Assembly: GCF_008932435.1 (NCBI RefSeq)
Contig: NZ_WBWE01000013.1
Span: 110,396 to 174,395, forward strand
Direction: 5' to 3'
DNA from: Brucella pseudintermedia
GTDB lineage: Bacteria; Pseudomonadota; Alphaproteobacteria; Rhizobiales; Rhizobiaceae
Length of the DNA stretch: 64,000 nt
The notes beneath the pieces were generated by a model. That model saw only the letters and a list, made by a program, of their open reading frames with translations, was not told the DNA's origin and searched no databases. Positions 46,104 through 56,346 of this stretch are shown piece after piece (within the stretch, counting starts at the first letter, position 1; each line of letters begins with the position of its first letter). The position numbers were made by a program, and so were the translations under genes.

Positions 46104-46675
46104 GCTTTCTGGGGCTCCTGCGGGCGGTGCCGGCGATACTTTTCAGCAAGACGCTCGATACGGCGGCGGCGGAAAGCCGAAACCGCAAACCGGGTGACGA
46201 AATAGACCACCACGGCAAATGCAGCGCCCAGAACGGTGGAACCAAACAGCATCGGCTTCAGGAGCGGGGTCCAGATTTCATCGAAACGCATGGTTTCCAA
46301 TGCCCTTCCCAGATGAACCGGCGGTGCCTGATCGATACTTCCGTTCATGATGAAGCGGCCAAGCTCGAACGTGCTTCCCCAGATGAGCGGCAGCGTCAGC
46401 GGGTTGGCGAGCGTTGTGCCAAGAGCCGCGGCAGCGATGTTTCCGGCAAGGACATAAGCCAGCACGATTGCGATGATGAGATGAAAACCGAAGAAAGGCG
46501 TGAAGGCGGAGAACACGCCGACCGCCAGACCGGCGGCGACAGCATGGGGCGAGGCAGTGATACGCAGAATCCGCTTTCCACCGTACCGGAGGGAACGGGA
46601 GAAGGAGCGGCGCGGCCAGACCAGAAGCCTCAGACGCTCTTTTCTGGTCGGGGGATTACGGCGTTGAAAAAGCAT
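46100..46675 (-). CDS. DUF2062 family membrane protein
   Basis: The 191-residue protein has two long hydrophobic segments (about 50-75 and 80-110) and one near the C-terminus (about 145-170). The pattern [21 protein letters not shown] is characteristic of DUF2062. The family has no established function but sits beside acpS in many Rhizobiales. It is the first gene of the DUF2062-acpS-lepB-rnc-era-recO run in this window. Confidence 0.85.
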   Translation of the reverse strand: MLFQRRNPPTRKERLRLLVWPRRSFSRSLRYGGKRILRITASPHAVAAGLAVGVFSAFTPFFGFHLIIAIVLAYVLAGNIAAAALGTTLANPLTLPLIWGSTFELGRFIMNGSIDQAPPVHLGRALETMRFDEIWTPLLKPMLFGSTVLGAAFAVVVYFVTRFAVSAFRRRRIERLAEKYRRHRPQEPQKA

Positions 46676-46716
46676 GTGGCCCTATTACTGCGCTCCCATC
46701 GCAGAGACAATTGTTA

Positions 46717-47586
46717 TTATTCCGCCGCGACGCTATCGCTGCGCTCAAATGGTACAGTATCGAGCCGCGGCAAATAGAACCGCGGCGAAACACCGAGCAT
46801 CCTGCGAAACATCGTCGTGAAAGCGGAAACACTGTCATAACCCAGATCCAGCGCCACGCTCGTTACCGGCTCCCCTTCCGCAAGGCGGGGAACCGCGGCA
46901 AACAGGCATGCCTGCTGGCGCCAGACCGAAAGACTTACGCCAGTTTCCCGCTGGAAATGCCGAGTGAACGAGCGTCGGCTCATCGCCATCCGGTCCGCCC
47001 AGTCATCAATTGTGGCACGCGAAGAAGGCTTTTTCACGAATTCGCGGCACAGTTTCTGCAAGCGCGGATCGGTCGGAAAAGGCAGGCCCAGCGAACGTTG
47101 CGGCAGTGTGTGAAGGTCCCGCAATATAAGCTCGATCACCAGCGCATCGCGACTGTCCGGTTCGGGTGTGCTGTCCTGCGCCGTTGCATCGGTTATGAGG
47201 CACCGCATGAGATCTGTAAGCCCGACCACATGGAGATAATCCGGCACACCGGACACAGCATCGACGCAGATATAGATCGACCGCATGAAGACTTCGCCGA
47301 GAATTTCGACCGAATGCTCCACACCCGCCGGTATCCACATGGCGTGATCGCTCGGTATCATCCAGCGTCCAGCGTCGGTCGTCACCAGCACCACCCCTTG
47401 GGATGCGCAAAGGAGCTGCGCCCTGCTGTGATGATGGCGCGGCACGAAATAGCCGTCGGGATAGCGCGTCGGCAGGGCAATCACCGGTCCGCTCATGCCT
47501 TCCAGCATGGCGATGCGCTGTTCGTGGAACTTTTGCAGTTCTTCGCTGCCCGGCAATAAAAGTCCCGGCGGCGACTTCGGTTTCAT
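46717..47586 (-). CDS. AraC family transcriptional regulator with cupin sensor domain
   Basis: The 289-residue protein has an N-terminal cupin (histidines in PRHHHSRAQLL) and a C-terminal double helix-turn-helix (about 185-275) with LGYDSVSAFTTMFRR. ATG 47586 follows GAGGGG at good spacing. It is divergent from the Fsr-type exporter and probably controls it. Ligand is unknown. Confidence 0.85.
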   Translation of the reverse strand: MKPKSPPGLLLPGSEELQKFHEQRIAMLEGMSGPVIALPTRYPDGYFVPRHHHSRAQLLCASQGVVLVTTDAGRWMIPSDHAMWIPAGVEHSVEILGEVFMRSIYICVDAVSGVPDYLHVVGLTDLMRCLITDATAQDSTPEPDSRDALVIELILRDLHTLPQRSLGLPFPTDPRLQKLCREFVKKPSSRATIDDWADRMAMSRRSFTRHFQRETGVSLSVWRQQACLFAAVPRLAEGEPVTSVALDLGYDSVSAFTTMFRRMLGVSPRFYLPRLDTVPFERSDSVAAE

Positions 47587-47709
47587 TGCAGCTCTGCCCC
47601 TCGTTTGGCCCACTCTCGAAACTATTGGACCAAATCACGAAAGCGGGCGAGTGGCAATAGTTCTATTACTAGCGTGCTGAGAATGGGTCGCGACATTCGC
47701 TGGCGAAAT

Positions 47710-47756
47710 GAATTTGACGTTTGAGCAGGACGCGTGCCTGTTCAGACATCAAATTC
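47710..47756. promoter_or_regulatory. spaced inverted repeat between the AraC regulator and exporter
   Basis: GAATTTGA (47710-47717) and its exact reverse complement TCAAATTC (47749-47756) lie in the 291-base divergent region (47587-47877). The spacing would place both arms on the same side of the helix only roughly. It is a candidate site for the AraC-type regulator; nothing else is recognised in the region. Confidence 0.35.
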
Positions 47757-47877
47757 GTAAATTTTCGCCGGTTTCTCATCAAAACCCCGCAATTTCCTTG
47801 AGGTCTCGTTTCCAGCTGTCAGATAGTATCGGCAGGAAATACGCCTGAAGACCGGCTTTCATCTTCGGAGTAGCAGT

Positions 47878-49089
47878 ATGAGCATGAGTGCTGCACAGCA
47901 GCCATCAAACAGCGGCGCGGACAATACTGTCCTCGCCATAATTCTGGCCACCAGCATGGGCCATTTCCTGAACGACATGATGCAGTCGCTCCTTCCGGCC
48001 ATCTATCCGATGCTGAAGGACAATTACAGCCTGTCATTCTGGCAGATCGGGCTTTTAACATTCACCTTCCAGATGACTGCATCGATCTTGCAGCCGCTCG
48101 TGGGTATCTATACCGACCGCAAGCCGATGCCTTATTCCCTGCCGTTCGGCATGGGCTGCACGCTTGTCGGCCTCGTCTTTCTTGCGACCGCGCATCACTA
48201 TTCGATCCTGCTTCTGGGTGCGGCCTTTGTCGGCTTCGGTTCGTCCGTTTTCCATCCCGAAGCGGCGCGCGTGGCACGGCTTGCCTCGGGCGGACGGCAC
48301 GGTTTCGCGCAGTCGCTGTTCCAGGTGGGCGGCAATTTCGGCTCGTCCATCGGCCCTCTTCTGGCGGCATTCATCGTTCTGCCGTTCGGCCAGATCAGCG
48401 TGTCCTGGTTCTCCGTTGCGGCGCTGATCGGCATGATGCTGCTCTGGTATGTGAGCAACTGGTACAATCGCTACCGGATTGCCAATGCCAGCAAGGCGAA
48501 GCCCGACAAGACACTTCCGTTGCCGCGCAACAAGGTTCTCGTTTCGGTCGGCGTTCTGGCGATGCTGGTCTTCACCAAATACATCTACATGGCCAGCCTG
48601 ACGAGCTACTACACCTTTTATACCATCAACCACTTCGGCGTGACGGTGCAGACGTCACAGCTGCTTCTGTTCCTGTTTCTCGGCGCCGTTGCCGCGGGAA
48701 CGATCATCGGCGGCCCGATTGGTGACAGGATCGGCGCGCGCAAGGTGATATGGGCTTCGATCCTCGGCGTCCTACCATTCACGCTGGCCCTGCCCTATGC
48801 GAATCTCGAAATGACGGCTGTCCTGACCGTCATCATCGGCCTGATCCTCGCCTCGGCCTTCCCGGCCATCGTGGTCTTCGCGCAGGAACTGCTGCCAGGA
48901 CGTGTCGGGATGGTGTCGGGCCTGTTCTTCGGTTTCGCGTTCGGCATGGCCGGTATCGCAGCCGCCGTGCTTGGTGTCGTCGCTGACCAGAAGGGCATCG
49001 AGTATGTTTACAACATCTGCTCGTATCTGCCCCTGCTTGGACTGCTGACGATTTTCCTGCCCAAGCTGGAAAAGAACCGCAAAGCCTGA
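47878..49089 (+). CDS. fsr: MFS transporter, fosmidomycin-resistance (Fsr) family
   Basis: The 403-residue protein has about 12 hydrophobic segments and family-specific sequences: TSMGHFLNDMMQSLLPAIYP at the start, SSVFHPEAARVARLASGG after the second pair, and GTIIGGPIGDRIGAR. Such MFS exporters confer resistance to fosmidomycin in E. coli; the natural substrate is unknown. ATG 47878 (or 47884) is preceded by GGAGTAGC. A strong hairpin follows its stop. It is the only rightward gene between recO and rpoZ. Confidence 0.88.
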   Translation: MSMSAAQQPSNSGADNTVLAIILATSMGHFLNDMMQSLLPAIYPMLKDNYSLSFWQIGLLTFTFQMTASILQPLVGIYTDRKPMPYSLPFGMGCTLVGLVFLATAHHYSILLLGAAFVGFGSSVFHPEAARVARLASGGRHGFAQSLFQVGGNFGSSIGPLLAAFIVLPFGQISVSWFSVAALIGMMLLWYVSNWYNRYRIANASKAKPDKTLPLPRNKVLVSVGVLAMLVFTKYIYMASLTSYYTFYTINHFGVTVQTSQLLLFLFLGAVAAGTIIGGPIGDRIGARKVIWASILGVLPFTLALPYANLEMTAVLTVIIGLILASAFPAIVVFAQELLPGRVGMVSGLFFGFAFGMAGIAAAVLGVVADQKGIEYVYNICSYLPLLGLLTIFLPKLEKNRKA

Positions 49090-49099
49090 CCCATAAACG

Positions 49100-49134
49100 C
49101 ACAGCCCGAAAGCCATCCAGACTTTCGGGCTGTG
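49100..49134. terminator. hairpin terminator between fsr and hemN
   Basis: A perfect 13-bp stem CACAGCCCGAAAG / CTTTCGGGCTGTG with a nine-base loop lies after fsr. It has no long T-run, so it may act as a rho-dependent or structural terminator. Confidence 0.65.
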
Positions 49135-49265
49135 CTTCAAAATAGTGGAGCACCGCACGTCCCCCAACGGCGGTGCTCCCATGCCGCTGACCTTTTGACG
49201 GCCCGGTGCAGCAGCATTCTCTTGATAGAGCATTGTTCGCTCTACCTCTTTGTTGGAACGCAAAT

Positions 49266-50600
49266 TCAGACGGCGAAACTGAAGCCGTGCATCGTTTCCC
49301 TGCGAAATTCATCAAAAGCAGCCGCAACCAGACGGATCAGCGGCCTGCCGGCCCTCGTCGCACTGATGACCCCGTCACGAACTTCCACCAGCCCATCCGC
49401 GACCAGAGGGCGCAAAAGAGCCAGTTCATCGGAAAATTCCACGCCCGGCGCAGTCATGTTCAGATCGACCCGGAAATTGCACATCAATGCTGTGATGATA
49501 CCGGCGCGGATACGGTCGCTTTCGCGCATCGCATAACCGCGAACCGTTGCAAGTTCGCCGGCGTTAACGCGCTTGGAATATTGCGTCACGTCCGAGATAT
49601 TCTGCGCATAGCCGCCGGGAAACTGCGAAATCGATGAGGGGCCGAGGCCAATCAAAGTCTGGCAACGATCATCCGTATAGCCCTGGAAATTGCGGTGCAG
49701 CGTGCCGTTGCGCGCGGCGATCGCCAAACTGTCGTCCGGCAACGCATAGTGATCGATCCCGACAGGTTCATAACCGAAACCGATAAAGCTTTCCGCAACA
49801 ACGCGCGCCTGCGCGAACCGTTCATCGGCATCCGGCAAGAGACTCGCATCGATGAGGCGCTGATTGGCGCGACGCTGCGGCAGATGCGCGTAGCCATAGC
49901 AGGCAACGCGATCAGGCTTGAGAGCCGCGACCTTCTCGCAGGTCTCGCGCAATGTCTCCACTGTCTGCAACGGCAGGCCATAGATGAGATCGAAGTTCAG
50001 GCGATCGATGCCGACTTCGCGCAGAAGGCTGGCGGCCTTGGCAACCGTCTCTATCGGTTGGATGCGACCGATGGCTTTCTGAACCTCGGCGTCGACATCC
50101 TGCACGCCGAGGCTGGCGCGGTTGACACCCATGAGCGAAAGCGTGCGTGCGAGCTGAGGCGTGACAGTGCGCGGATCAAGCTCGATGGCATGTTCCATTT
50201 CAGGCGAAAAGTCGAACGCAATGCGCAGCGCTGCCAGAATGCTGGTAAACTGGCGCGGGTTCAAAATCGAGGGCGTTCCTCCGCCCCAATGAAGATGAAC
50301 CACGTTCGGTCGCGCGGTCAGGCTCTTGCTGACGGTCTCGATTTCGCTCAACAAAGCGCTACAGAAATTCTCGACCACATCGTTACGGACAGCCATTTTT
50401 GCATGGCAACCGCAGTAGTGGCAGAGCTGCCGGCAATAGGGCACATGGATGTAGAGGGAAACGCTTTCCTCCGGCCCGATCTGGCGCAGCCAGCGCTGCG
50501 TCGTTTCCACGCCTACCGGTATGAAATCCGCGGCCGTTGGAAAGGATGTATATCTGGGAACCGCCAACGCCGCGTAGCGTCTTATCGCTTCTTCATGCAT
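49266..50600 (-). CDS. hemN: oxygen-independent coproporphyrinogen III oxidase
   Basis: HemN is a radical SAM enzyme that makes protoporphyrinogen IX without oxygen. The 444-residue protein has the CxxxCxxC cluster motif as Cys56-Cys60-Cys63 (YCRQLCHYC), followed by HLHWGGGTPS, and the HemN C-terminal domain. Length is normal. A perfect FNR box (50843-50856) lies 243 bases upstream. The neighbouring fnrN gene, on the same strand, is the likely regulator. Confidence 0.95.
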   Translation of the reverse strand: MHEEAIRRYAALAVPRYTSFPTAADFIPVGVETTQRWLRQIGPEESVSLYIHVPYCRQLCHYCGCHAKMAVRNDVVENFCSALLSEIETVSKSLTARPNVVHLHWGGGTPSILNPRQFTSILAALRIAFDFSPEMEHAIELDPRTVTPQLARTLSLMGVNRASLGVQDVDAEVQKAIGRIQPIETVAKAASLLREVGIDRLNFDLIYGLPLQTVETLRETCEKVAALKPDRVACYGYAHLPQRRANQRLIDASLLPDADERFAQARVVAESFIGFGYEPVGIDHYALPDDSLAIAARNGTLHRNFQGYTDDRCQTLIGLGPSSISQFPGGYAQNISDVTQYSKRVNAGELATVRGYAMRESDRIRAGIITALMCNFRVDLNMTAPGVEFSDELALLRPLVADGLVEVRDGVISATRAGRPLIRLVAAAFDEFRRETMHGFSFAV

Positions 50601-50799
50601 AGCGCGTCCACCTTAAGTGTTTGACGCACTGGTAAAGCCCGGCCGGGGATACGCGCACCCGAACCGGGGCGACATTCTGCGGGGCGAGACGGCATGATGC
50701 GGCAAGGAAGCCCGCATGCATGACAGCCGATATTGTAATTGCCAGCCACACCAGCACCTGTTTTCCCCATTTTGAACAATGCGACCCCGAAGGCCGCAT
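50593..50799 (-). CDS. weak candidate small ORF between the FNR box and hemN
   Basis: A 68-residue frame starts at ATG 50799, about 44 bases below the FNR box, and ends eight bases inside the start of hemN. The first half has a hydrophobic segment (KQVLVWLAITISAVMHAGFL). GGAAG lies only three bases before the ATG. Its placement suits a small FNR-controlled membrane gene, but coding evidence is poor and the region may simply be a long hemN leader. Confidence 0.2.
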   Translation of the reverse strand: MRPSGSHCSKWGKQVLVWLAITISAVMHAGFLAASCRLAPQNVAPVRVRVSPAGLYQCVKHLRWTRYA

Positions 50800-50842
50800 C
50801 AACTTCCATTGTCAGGGATAGGCTGTTCTGCCGGATGCTGCA

Positions 50843-50856
50843 TTGATTTGAATCAA
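50843..50856 (-). promoter_or_regulatory. perfect FNR box upstream of hemN
   Basis: TTGAT-N4-ATCAA is a perfect anaerobox. With its centre at -41.5 a start of transcription near 50808 (minus strand) is predicted, with TATCCC as a weak -10. The 319-base region 50601-50919 between fnrN and hemN holds this site. Confidence 0.75.
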
Positions 50857-50919
50857 CGGCAATGCATTCGGCAATGGCTCGAACTCAAAGCAATCCCCAG
50901 CGCTTTCGCTGGAGGTGGT

Positions 50920-51669
50920 TTAAAGGCTTTCCGGATCCATTCCGGCAACGGCCGCCAGCGAACGGCGGGACAGGATTTCCACCGTATTAGCGTCTATCAA
51001 CTGGATCAGGCCCTGGGTTTTCAGCTTTGTGAAACTGCGGCTGACGGTTTCAATCGTCAGGCCCAGATAGTCGGCAATATCGGTGCGGTTCATCGACAGA
51101 TGAACGGGGTTGGGCTTCTCGCCGCGTTTTTCCGCACGGGCCGACAGAACCAAAAGGAAGCTCGCGAGTTTCTCCACTGGCGCAAGGCGTCCGAGAACAA
51201 GCTGGTTGTCGCGCGCCGTGCGAAGTGCGGCCCGCGTCATCTGATGCAGGCGCTCCTTCAATTTGGGAAAGCGCTCCATCAGATCTTCCATCTCCCTCGT
51301 GGAAAAGGCACACAGGACCGATGGCACCACGGCCTCGACCGATTGGGAGTAAGTCTCGTCGTCAGCCAGACCAAGATAATCGCCGGGGAACAGGAAACCG
51401 GCAATCTGCCGACGCCCGTCAGGAAGCGACGTATAGATGCGCAGCATGCCCGAAGTCAGGCTGAAGACACGACGCTTCGGCTCGCCCTCTTCCACCAACT
51501 GCTCATTGGCATCAAGCCGCCTGGAGGTCATGATTGCTTCCAGCGCGCCGAGATCGCCGTCATCCAGCGCGGCGCAAACTGCCATCCGCCGGACATCGCA
51601 ATCCGCGCATACCCCACATGGCGCACGGTAGGGCGACCTGGGATCGAATATGATAGGCGCTACACTCAC
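50920..51669 (-). CDS. fnrN: FnrN-type Crp/Fnr regulator
   Basis: FnrN senses oxygen with a [4Fe-4S] cluster and activates anaerobic genes. The 249-residue protein has N-terminal cysteines Cys18, Cys21, Cys24 and Cys32; Cys21-x2-Cys24-x7-Cys32 is the FnrN spacing, and a fourth ligand is likely in VLCAFS. The cyclic-nucleotide-like domain is followed by a helix-turn-helix with the E..SR contact motif (TIETVSRSF) typical of FNR-box binding. GTG 51669 is chosen because AGGAA lies six bases before it; ATG 51714 lacks a site. hemN follows downstream. Confidence 0.9.
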   Translation of the reverse strand: MSVAPIIFDPRSPYRAPCGVCADCDVRRMAVCAALDDGDLGALEAIMTSRRLDANEQLVEEGEPKRRVFSLTSGMLRIYTSLPDGRRQIAGFLFPGDYLGLADDETYSQSVEAVVPSVLCAFSTREMEDLMERFPKLKERLHQMTRAALRTARDNQLVLGRLAPVEKLASFLLVLSARAEKRGEKPNPVHLSMNRTDIADYLGLTIETVSRSFTKLKTQGLIQLIDANTVEILSRRSLAAVAGMDPESL

Positions 51670-51813
51670 GATGGATTCCTGTTTGTGGGGCCCGATGGGA
51701 TGTCTTCGCGACATCGCTTAAATAGGTAACTAGAACGCGTCCCGCAAAGCGGAATTTCGCCGCAGGGGTGTATCCGCCCCCGCAGCGCATCGACGGCCTT
51801 CGGCTTTGCCCGT

Positions 51814-52392
51814 CTAAATGTTGCGGCTACCGGGCTTTACAGCCGGAATTGCAGCCAGCTCTGGCGGCAATTTATCCGCAGGATAAGCTGGAACTTCATA
51901 TTCGGCCAGAGATATCAGCTTTGTTCCGACATCGGCCTTTCCCGCAGAGCGGTCGACGATACAGGCCGCAGCCACGACTTCGATACCCAGATCCTTCATG
52001 CAGTCGATCGTTTCGCGGATGGAAAGCCCAGTCGTGACGATATCTTCCACGATGACGACGCGCGCGCCCTTCGGCACATCGAAACGCCGCAGACGAAACA
52101 CCCCGTTCTCGCGCTCCACCCAGACTGACGGAACGTGCAGATGGCGCGATGTTTCATAGGATGGTATCAGGCCGCCAATCGCGGGCCCAACCACATAATC
52201 GATGGCTCCGAGATTTGCCGCCTTGATCTTTTCCGCCAGTGCCTTGCAGAGCTTTTCCGTCTTGTCGGCATGCATGAAAACACGCGCCTTTTGAAGGAAA
52301 ACAGGGCTGCGCAGGCCTGATGTGAGAATAAAGTGGCCTTCAAGGATCGCTCCCGCTTCGCGGAAGACGGCAAGCACATCTTCGGTGTTCAT
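51814..52392 (-). CDS. pyrE: orotate phosphoribosyltransferase
   Basis: PyrE joins orotate to PRPP to give OMP. The 192-residue enzyme has the PRPP-binding motif [14 protein letters not shown] near residue 110 and an N-terminal [12 protein letters not shown] segment. It starts seven bases after the rsh stop, so the two genes are co-transcribed. Confidence 0.95.
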   Translation of the reverse strand: MNTEDVLAVFREAGAILEGHFILTSGLRSPVFLQKARVFMHADKTEKLCKALAEKIKAANLGAIDYVVGPAIGGLIPSYETSRHLHVPSVWVERENGVFRLRRFDVPKGARVVIVEDIVTTGLSIRETIDCMKDLGIEVVAAACIVDRSAGKADVGTKLISLAEYEVPAYPADKLPPELAAIPAVKPGSRNI

Positions 52393-52399
52393 CTTAGTC

Positions 52400-54652
52400 C
52401 TATCCGTTCACGCGTTTCGCGCCGCTGACGCTCGCGCTTTCTTTCAATTGGGAAATGATGCGGTTGAGATGCTTGAGGTCCCAAACCTCGACATCGATAA
52501 TCATTTCGGTGAAATCCGGTGCGGTGCGCACCATGGAAAGATTGTGAATATTCGCATCGTTGGCAGCCACGATCTGCGCTATCTCCGCCAGCGAGCCGGG
52601 CGAGTTGATAGCCGACACGCTGACGCGCGCCGGAAAACGCTCGCTCATCTGTTCGTCGATGTCCCAGCGCACGTCGATCCAGCGTTCGGGCTGATCATCA
52701 TAAGCCGTCAGCGCTGGCGACTGGATCGGATAAATCGTGATGCCGGCGCCCGGTTGAAGAATACCGACGATACGGTCTCCCGGGACAGCGCCTTCCGGGG
52801 CAAAGCGCACCGGCAGGTCCGAATTGGTGCCGCGAATCGGCAGCGCCTTCTTCCCCGGCTTCGGCGCGACATCGGGATCGGCATCGGACTTGGTCGCGTC
52901 CTCGCTGCCCTCGGGCACCTTGAATATCATGCCGGCCGCGTTCTGAATGTTGAACCAGCCCTTCTCGCCGGTCTTGGCGGGATTGTTCTGCGAGGTCACG
53001 CGCGTATCCTGGTAGTCGGGATAAACGGCCTTGACGACATCGGTTGACGGCAGTTCACCGCGTCCGACTGCGGCCAGCACATCCTCGACATCCTTGCGCG
53101 CCAAGCGCGGAAGTCCGGGTTTTAGAATATCCTTGCTGAACGGCTTTCCGGCGCGCTCGAAGGCACGCTCAAGGATGCGCATGCCAAGTCCCGAATATTG
53201 CTTGCGGACAGCCGAACGGGTGGCGCGGCGGATGGCGGCGCGCGCCTTGCCGGTCGCGACAAGCGATTCCCAAGCGGCAGGGGGAACCTGTGCCTTGGAG
53301 CGGATGATGTCCACTTCGTCACCGTTCTTGAGTTCAGTCATCAGCGGCATGATGCGGCCATTGACCTTGGCCCCGACGCAGCTGTCGCCGATATCGGTGT
53401 GAACGGCATAGGCGAAATCGATCGGAGTCGCGCCGCGTGGCAGGGCGATGAGACGGCCTTTCGGCGTAAAGCAGAATACCTGATCCTGGAAAAGCTCGAG
53501 CTTGGTGTGTTCGAGAAATTCTTCTGGATTGTCGCCTTCGGAAAGTTGCTCGATCGTCTGGCGCAACCATGCATAAGCATTGGTTTCAGTGGAAATTTTG
53601 TGCGGATTGTTCGCGCTGCCGCGATCCTTGTAAATCGAATGCGCGGCGACACCGAATTCCGCAATCTCATCCATTTCGCGCGTGCGAATCTGCAACTCGA
53701 CCCGCTGGCGCGACGGGCCGATGATCGTGGTGTGGATCGACCGATAATCATTCTGCTTCGGCGTCGAGATATAATCCTTGAACCGACCCGGAACCATCGA
53801 CCAGGTGGTATGGATAAGACCGAGCGCCCGATAGCAATCCTGCACCGTATCGACCATGACACGGAAGCCGAAAATGTCTGAAAGCTGCTCGAACGACAGC
53901 CCCTTCGTTTCCATCTTGCGGAAAACGGACCACGGCTTTTTCTGGCGGCTCTTAACACTGGCCTTGATGCCGTGCTTTTCGAAAATCTCGGACAAGTCCT
54001 TCTCGATCTTCTGCAGCAGGCCGCGGTTCTTTTCCAGAAGTTCAGCCAGACGATCCGTAACAGCGCGCCACGCATCCGGGTTGATGTAGCGGAATGCCAG
54101 TTCTTCCAGCTCTTCGCGCATGTCCTGCATACCCATGCGGCCAGCAAGCGGCGCATAGATATCCATCGTTTCCTCGGCGATGCGCAGGCGTTTGTCTTCC
54201 CGCATCACGCCCAGTGTGCGCATGTTGTGCAGACGGTCCGCCAGCTTGACGAGGAGCACGCGAACATCTTCGGAAATCGCCAGAAGCAGCTTGCGCAGGT
54301 TTTCCGCCTGCACTGCTTTCTTGGAAACGAGATCCAGCTTCTTGAGTTTGGTCAGCCCTTCCACGAGCTTGCCGATTTCGGGACTGAAAAGCTGATCGAT
54401 TTCCTGTCGGGTGGCCGTCGTGTCTTCAATCGTATCGTGCAGAAGGGCGATGGCGATCGTCGCTTCGTCGAGGTGCATATCGGTGAGGATCGCAGCGACT
54501 TCGAGCGGGTGGGAAAAATAGGGATCGCCGGAAGCACGTTTCTGACTGCCATGCTTTTGCATGGCATAGACATATGCCTTGTTAAGAAGCGCCTCATTCA
54601 CGTCAGGCTTGTATCGCTGGACACGCTCCACAAGCTCATATTGGCGCATCAT
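52400..54652 (-). CDS. rsh: bifunctional (p)ppGpp synthetase/hydrolase Rsh
   Basis: Rsh makes and degrades the alarmone (p)ppGpp in alphaproteobacteria. The 750-residue protein has an N-terminal hydrolase with HD (His72-Asp73 in LLHDTIEDT), a synthetase domain with RFKD (the RxKD form found in bifunctional enzymes rather than RelA-type ExDD), a TGS domain ([19 protein letters not shown]), and a C-terminal ACT domain (about 670-745). ATG 54652 and ATG 54649 are both possible. In Brucella, rsh is needed for stress survival and virulence-gene expression. Confidence 0.96.
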   Translation of the reverse strand: MMRQYELVERVQRYKPDVNEALLNKAYVYAMQKHGSQKRASGDPYFSHPLEVAAILTDMHLDEATIAIALLHDTIEDTTATRQEIDQLFSPEIGKLVEGLTKLKKLDLVSKKAVQAENLRKLLLAISEDVRVLLVKLADRLHNMRTLGVMREDKRLRIAEETMDIYAPLAGRMGMQDMREELEELAFRYINPDAWRAVTDRLAELLEKNRGLLQKIEKDLSEIFEKHGIKASVKSRQKKPWSVFRKMETKGLSFEQLSDIFGFRVMVDTVQDCYRALGLIHTTWSMVPGRFKDYISTPKQNDYRSIHTTIIGPSRQRVELQIRTREMDEIAEFGVAAHSIYKDRGSANNPHKISTETNAYAWLRQTIEQLSEGDNPEEFLEHTKLELFQDQVFCFTPKGRLIALPRGATPIDFAYAVHTDIGDSCVGAKVNGRIMPLMTELKNGDEVDIIRSKAQVPPAAWESLVATGKARAAIRRATRSAVRKQYSGLGMRILERAFERAGKPFSKDILKPGLPRLARKDVEDVLAAVGRGELPSTDVVKAVYPDYQDTRVTSQNNPAKTGEKGWFNIQNAAGMIFKVPEGSEDATKSDADPDVAPKPGKKALPIRGTNSDLPVRFAPEGAVPGDRIVGILQPGAGITIYPIQSPALTAYDDQPERWIDVRWDIDEQMSERFPARVSVSAINSPGSLAEIAQIVAANDANIHNLSMVRTAPDFTEMIIDVEVWDLKHLNRIISQLKESASVSGAKRVNG

Positions 54653-54880
54653 CTACGAAAACTCCTTTGGAAACCGGTACTTGCTAATACGCGGCAAACA
54701 TATCGGGCATTCTGACCCAAAATCGCCGAAAATCGAACAATTCTCGACATTCAGGTTTGATTTTCTGCCGACAATATTAATTTCCCACGGAAATGGCTCG
54801 TCATTAAGGGGGTGCGCGTCCACTCGACGCACAAAGGATGCCCTTTCGCCCCGAAAGGATCATTCCGCCATCAGCGCATA

Positions 54881-54917
54881 AAAACATGCGCCACGACCGG
54901 AAAGTCGCAGCGCATGC
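54881..54917 (-). terminator. rpoZ terminator
   Basis: On the minus strand a 7-bp outer stem CATGCGC / GCGCATG and an inner CGAC / GTCG stem form a bulged hairpin, followed by GTTTTTAT. It lies between rpoZ and rsh. Confidence 0.75.
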
Positions 54918-54941
54918 AAAAAGAACCAGCCCAGAGGGCGA

Positions 54942-55346
54942 TTAAAAATCGTCGTTCTTCTCTGGTGCGACGAGGCCTTCGATACCGGCGAGCAGCTCTT
55001 CTTCCGACATGCGGTCGAAGGCAACCACATCTTCCTCGGCAGCTTCTGCGATGCCTTCCGCAACGTCTTCCGACGAAGAGGCGATCTGGGCAGGCGCAGC
55101 CGCTTCCGGCTCATCGACTTCCACATGCTTCTGCAGCGAATGGATAAGGTCTTCCTTCAGATCGTCCGGCGACAGGGTTTCGTCGGCGATCTCGCGCAGG
55201 GCAACGACAGGATTCTTGTCGTTGTCGCGGTCGATGGTGATCTGTGCACCCTGGGAAATCTGGCGAGCACGGTGACCAGCCAGCAGAACCAGCTCAAAAC
55301 GGTTCTCGACCTTATCTACGCAGTCCTCAACAGTGACGCGGGCCAT
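54942..55346 (-). CDS. rpoZ: RNA polymerase omega subunit
   Basis: RpoZ promotes assembly of RNA polymerase and forms part of a ppGpp site. The 134-residue product has the conserved core [29 protein letters not shown] (its first 30 residues) and a longer acidic C-terminal tail (about 75-134) usual for Rhizobiales. ATG 55346 is standard. It is followed by its own terminator before rsh, so rsh may have a separate promoter. Confidence 0.95.
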   Translation of the reverse strand: MARVTVEDCVDKVENRFELVLLAGHRARQISQGAQITIDRDNDKNPVVALREIADETLSPDDLKEDLIHSLQKHVEVDEPEAAAPAQIASSSEDVAEGIAEAAEEDVVAFDRMSEEELLAGIEGLVAPEKNDDF

Positions 55347-55740
55347 GCGCGGTCCCTTTCATTTCTCGAACTTTGATGGATTTTTCCCCACATAACGCGT
55401 GTGGAGCCAAATTACAAGCAAAAGCGGAATTGCTCGTGCATCACCGCATGAAATCTGGCAAAATAACGCTAATTTCACGGATTTGCCTCATAAAACCCCG
55501 TCATGCGCCGAAACGGCACAATATTTTATAGACTCAAAGGCGATTGCTGAGACAAGACTCCCTTACTGGTAATTGAGTGGGGGCAAATAACAACCAAAGG
55601 TTGCTTGTTTTTCTGTGATATGTCCTTAGAAGGCAATAAACGCACTGGTAAATTTAGATACCACCCGCCGTTTAGAAGACAAACTGAATAAGCGGTCGCC
55701 GGCCCACTCCCGTCCGGCCGTAGAGTGGATATATTGCACG
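55347..55740. other. 394-base divergent region (rpoZ / NYN gene)
   Basis: AT-rich non-coding sequence with no clear ORF, repeat or operator. It should carry the promoters of rpoZ and of the NYN-domain gene. Confidence 0.5.
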
Positions 55741-56316
55741 ATGTTCGATTCTCGTGAAAAGATTGCGCTTTTTATTGATGGCGCCAATTTATACGCCGCC
55801 TCCAAGACCTTGGGGTTCGATATTGATTATCGGAAGCTTTTGAAGGCGTTTCAAAAGCGCGGTTATCTGCTCCGCGCCTATTATTACACTGCTCTCGTTG
55901 AAGATCAGGAATATTCCTCGATCCGCCCGCTGATCGACTGGCTGGATTACAATGGCTACAAGGTGGTCACCAAGGCCGCCAAGGAATTCACCGATTCCAC
56001 CGGGCGCCGCAAGGTGAAAGGCAATATGGACATCGAGCTGACGGTCGATGCCATGCAGCTCACCGACACGGTCGACCATTTCGTGATTTTCTCCGGCGAT
56101 GGCGATTTCCGGTCGCTCGCGGAAGCTCTCCAGCGCAAAGGCCGCAAGGTTTCGGTTGTTTCGACCCTGACCACACAGCCCGCCATGATTTCGGATGAAC
56201 TGCGCCGCCAGGCCGATCATTTCATTGATCTGGTCTCGCTGAAGGCCGAAATCGGCCGTGATCCGTCAGAACGTCCGGCGCGCCGTCAGGATGATGATCT
56301 CGACGACAGCTATTGA
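55741..56316 (+). CDS. NYN domain protein (LabA/DUF88 family)
   Basis: The 191-residue protein has the PIN-like NYN nuclease fold: Asp13 in FIDGAN, then later acids in IELTVDAM and FSGDGDF. Such proteins are thought to be RNases, but activity is not established. The C-terminus is charged and disordered (from about residue 165). It is monocistronic, 30 bases before the uracil-DNA glycosylase gene, so they may be co-transcribed. Confidence 0.85.
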   Translation: MFDSREKIALFIDGANLYAASKTLGFDIDYRKLLKAFQKRGYLLRAYYYTALVEDQEYSSIRPLIDWLDYNGYKVVTKAAKEFTDSTGRRKVKGNMDIELTVDAMQLTDTVDHFVIFSGDGDFRSLAEALQRKGRKVSVVSTLTTQPAMISDELRRQADHFIDLVSLKAEIGRDPSERPARRQDDDLDDSY

Positions 56317-56346
56317 CGCCATCGTCGAGCCGGTTCATGCAAGGGC

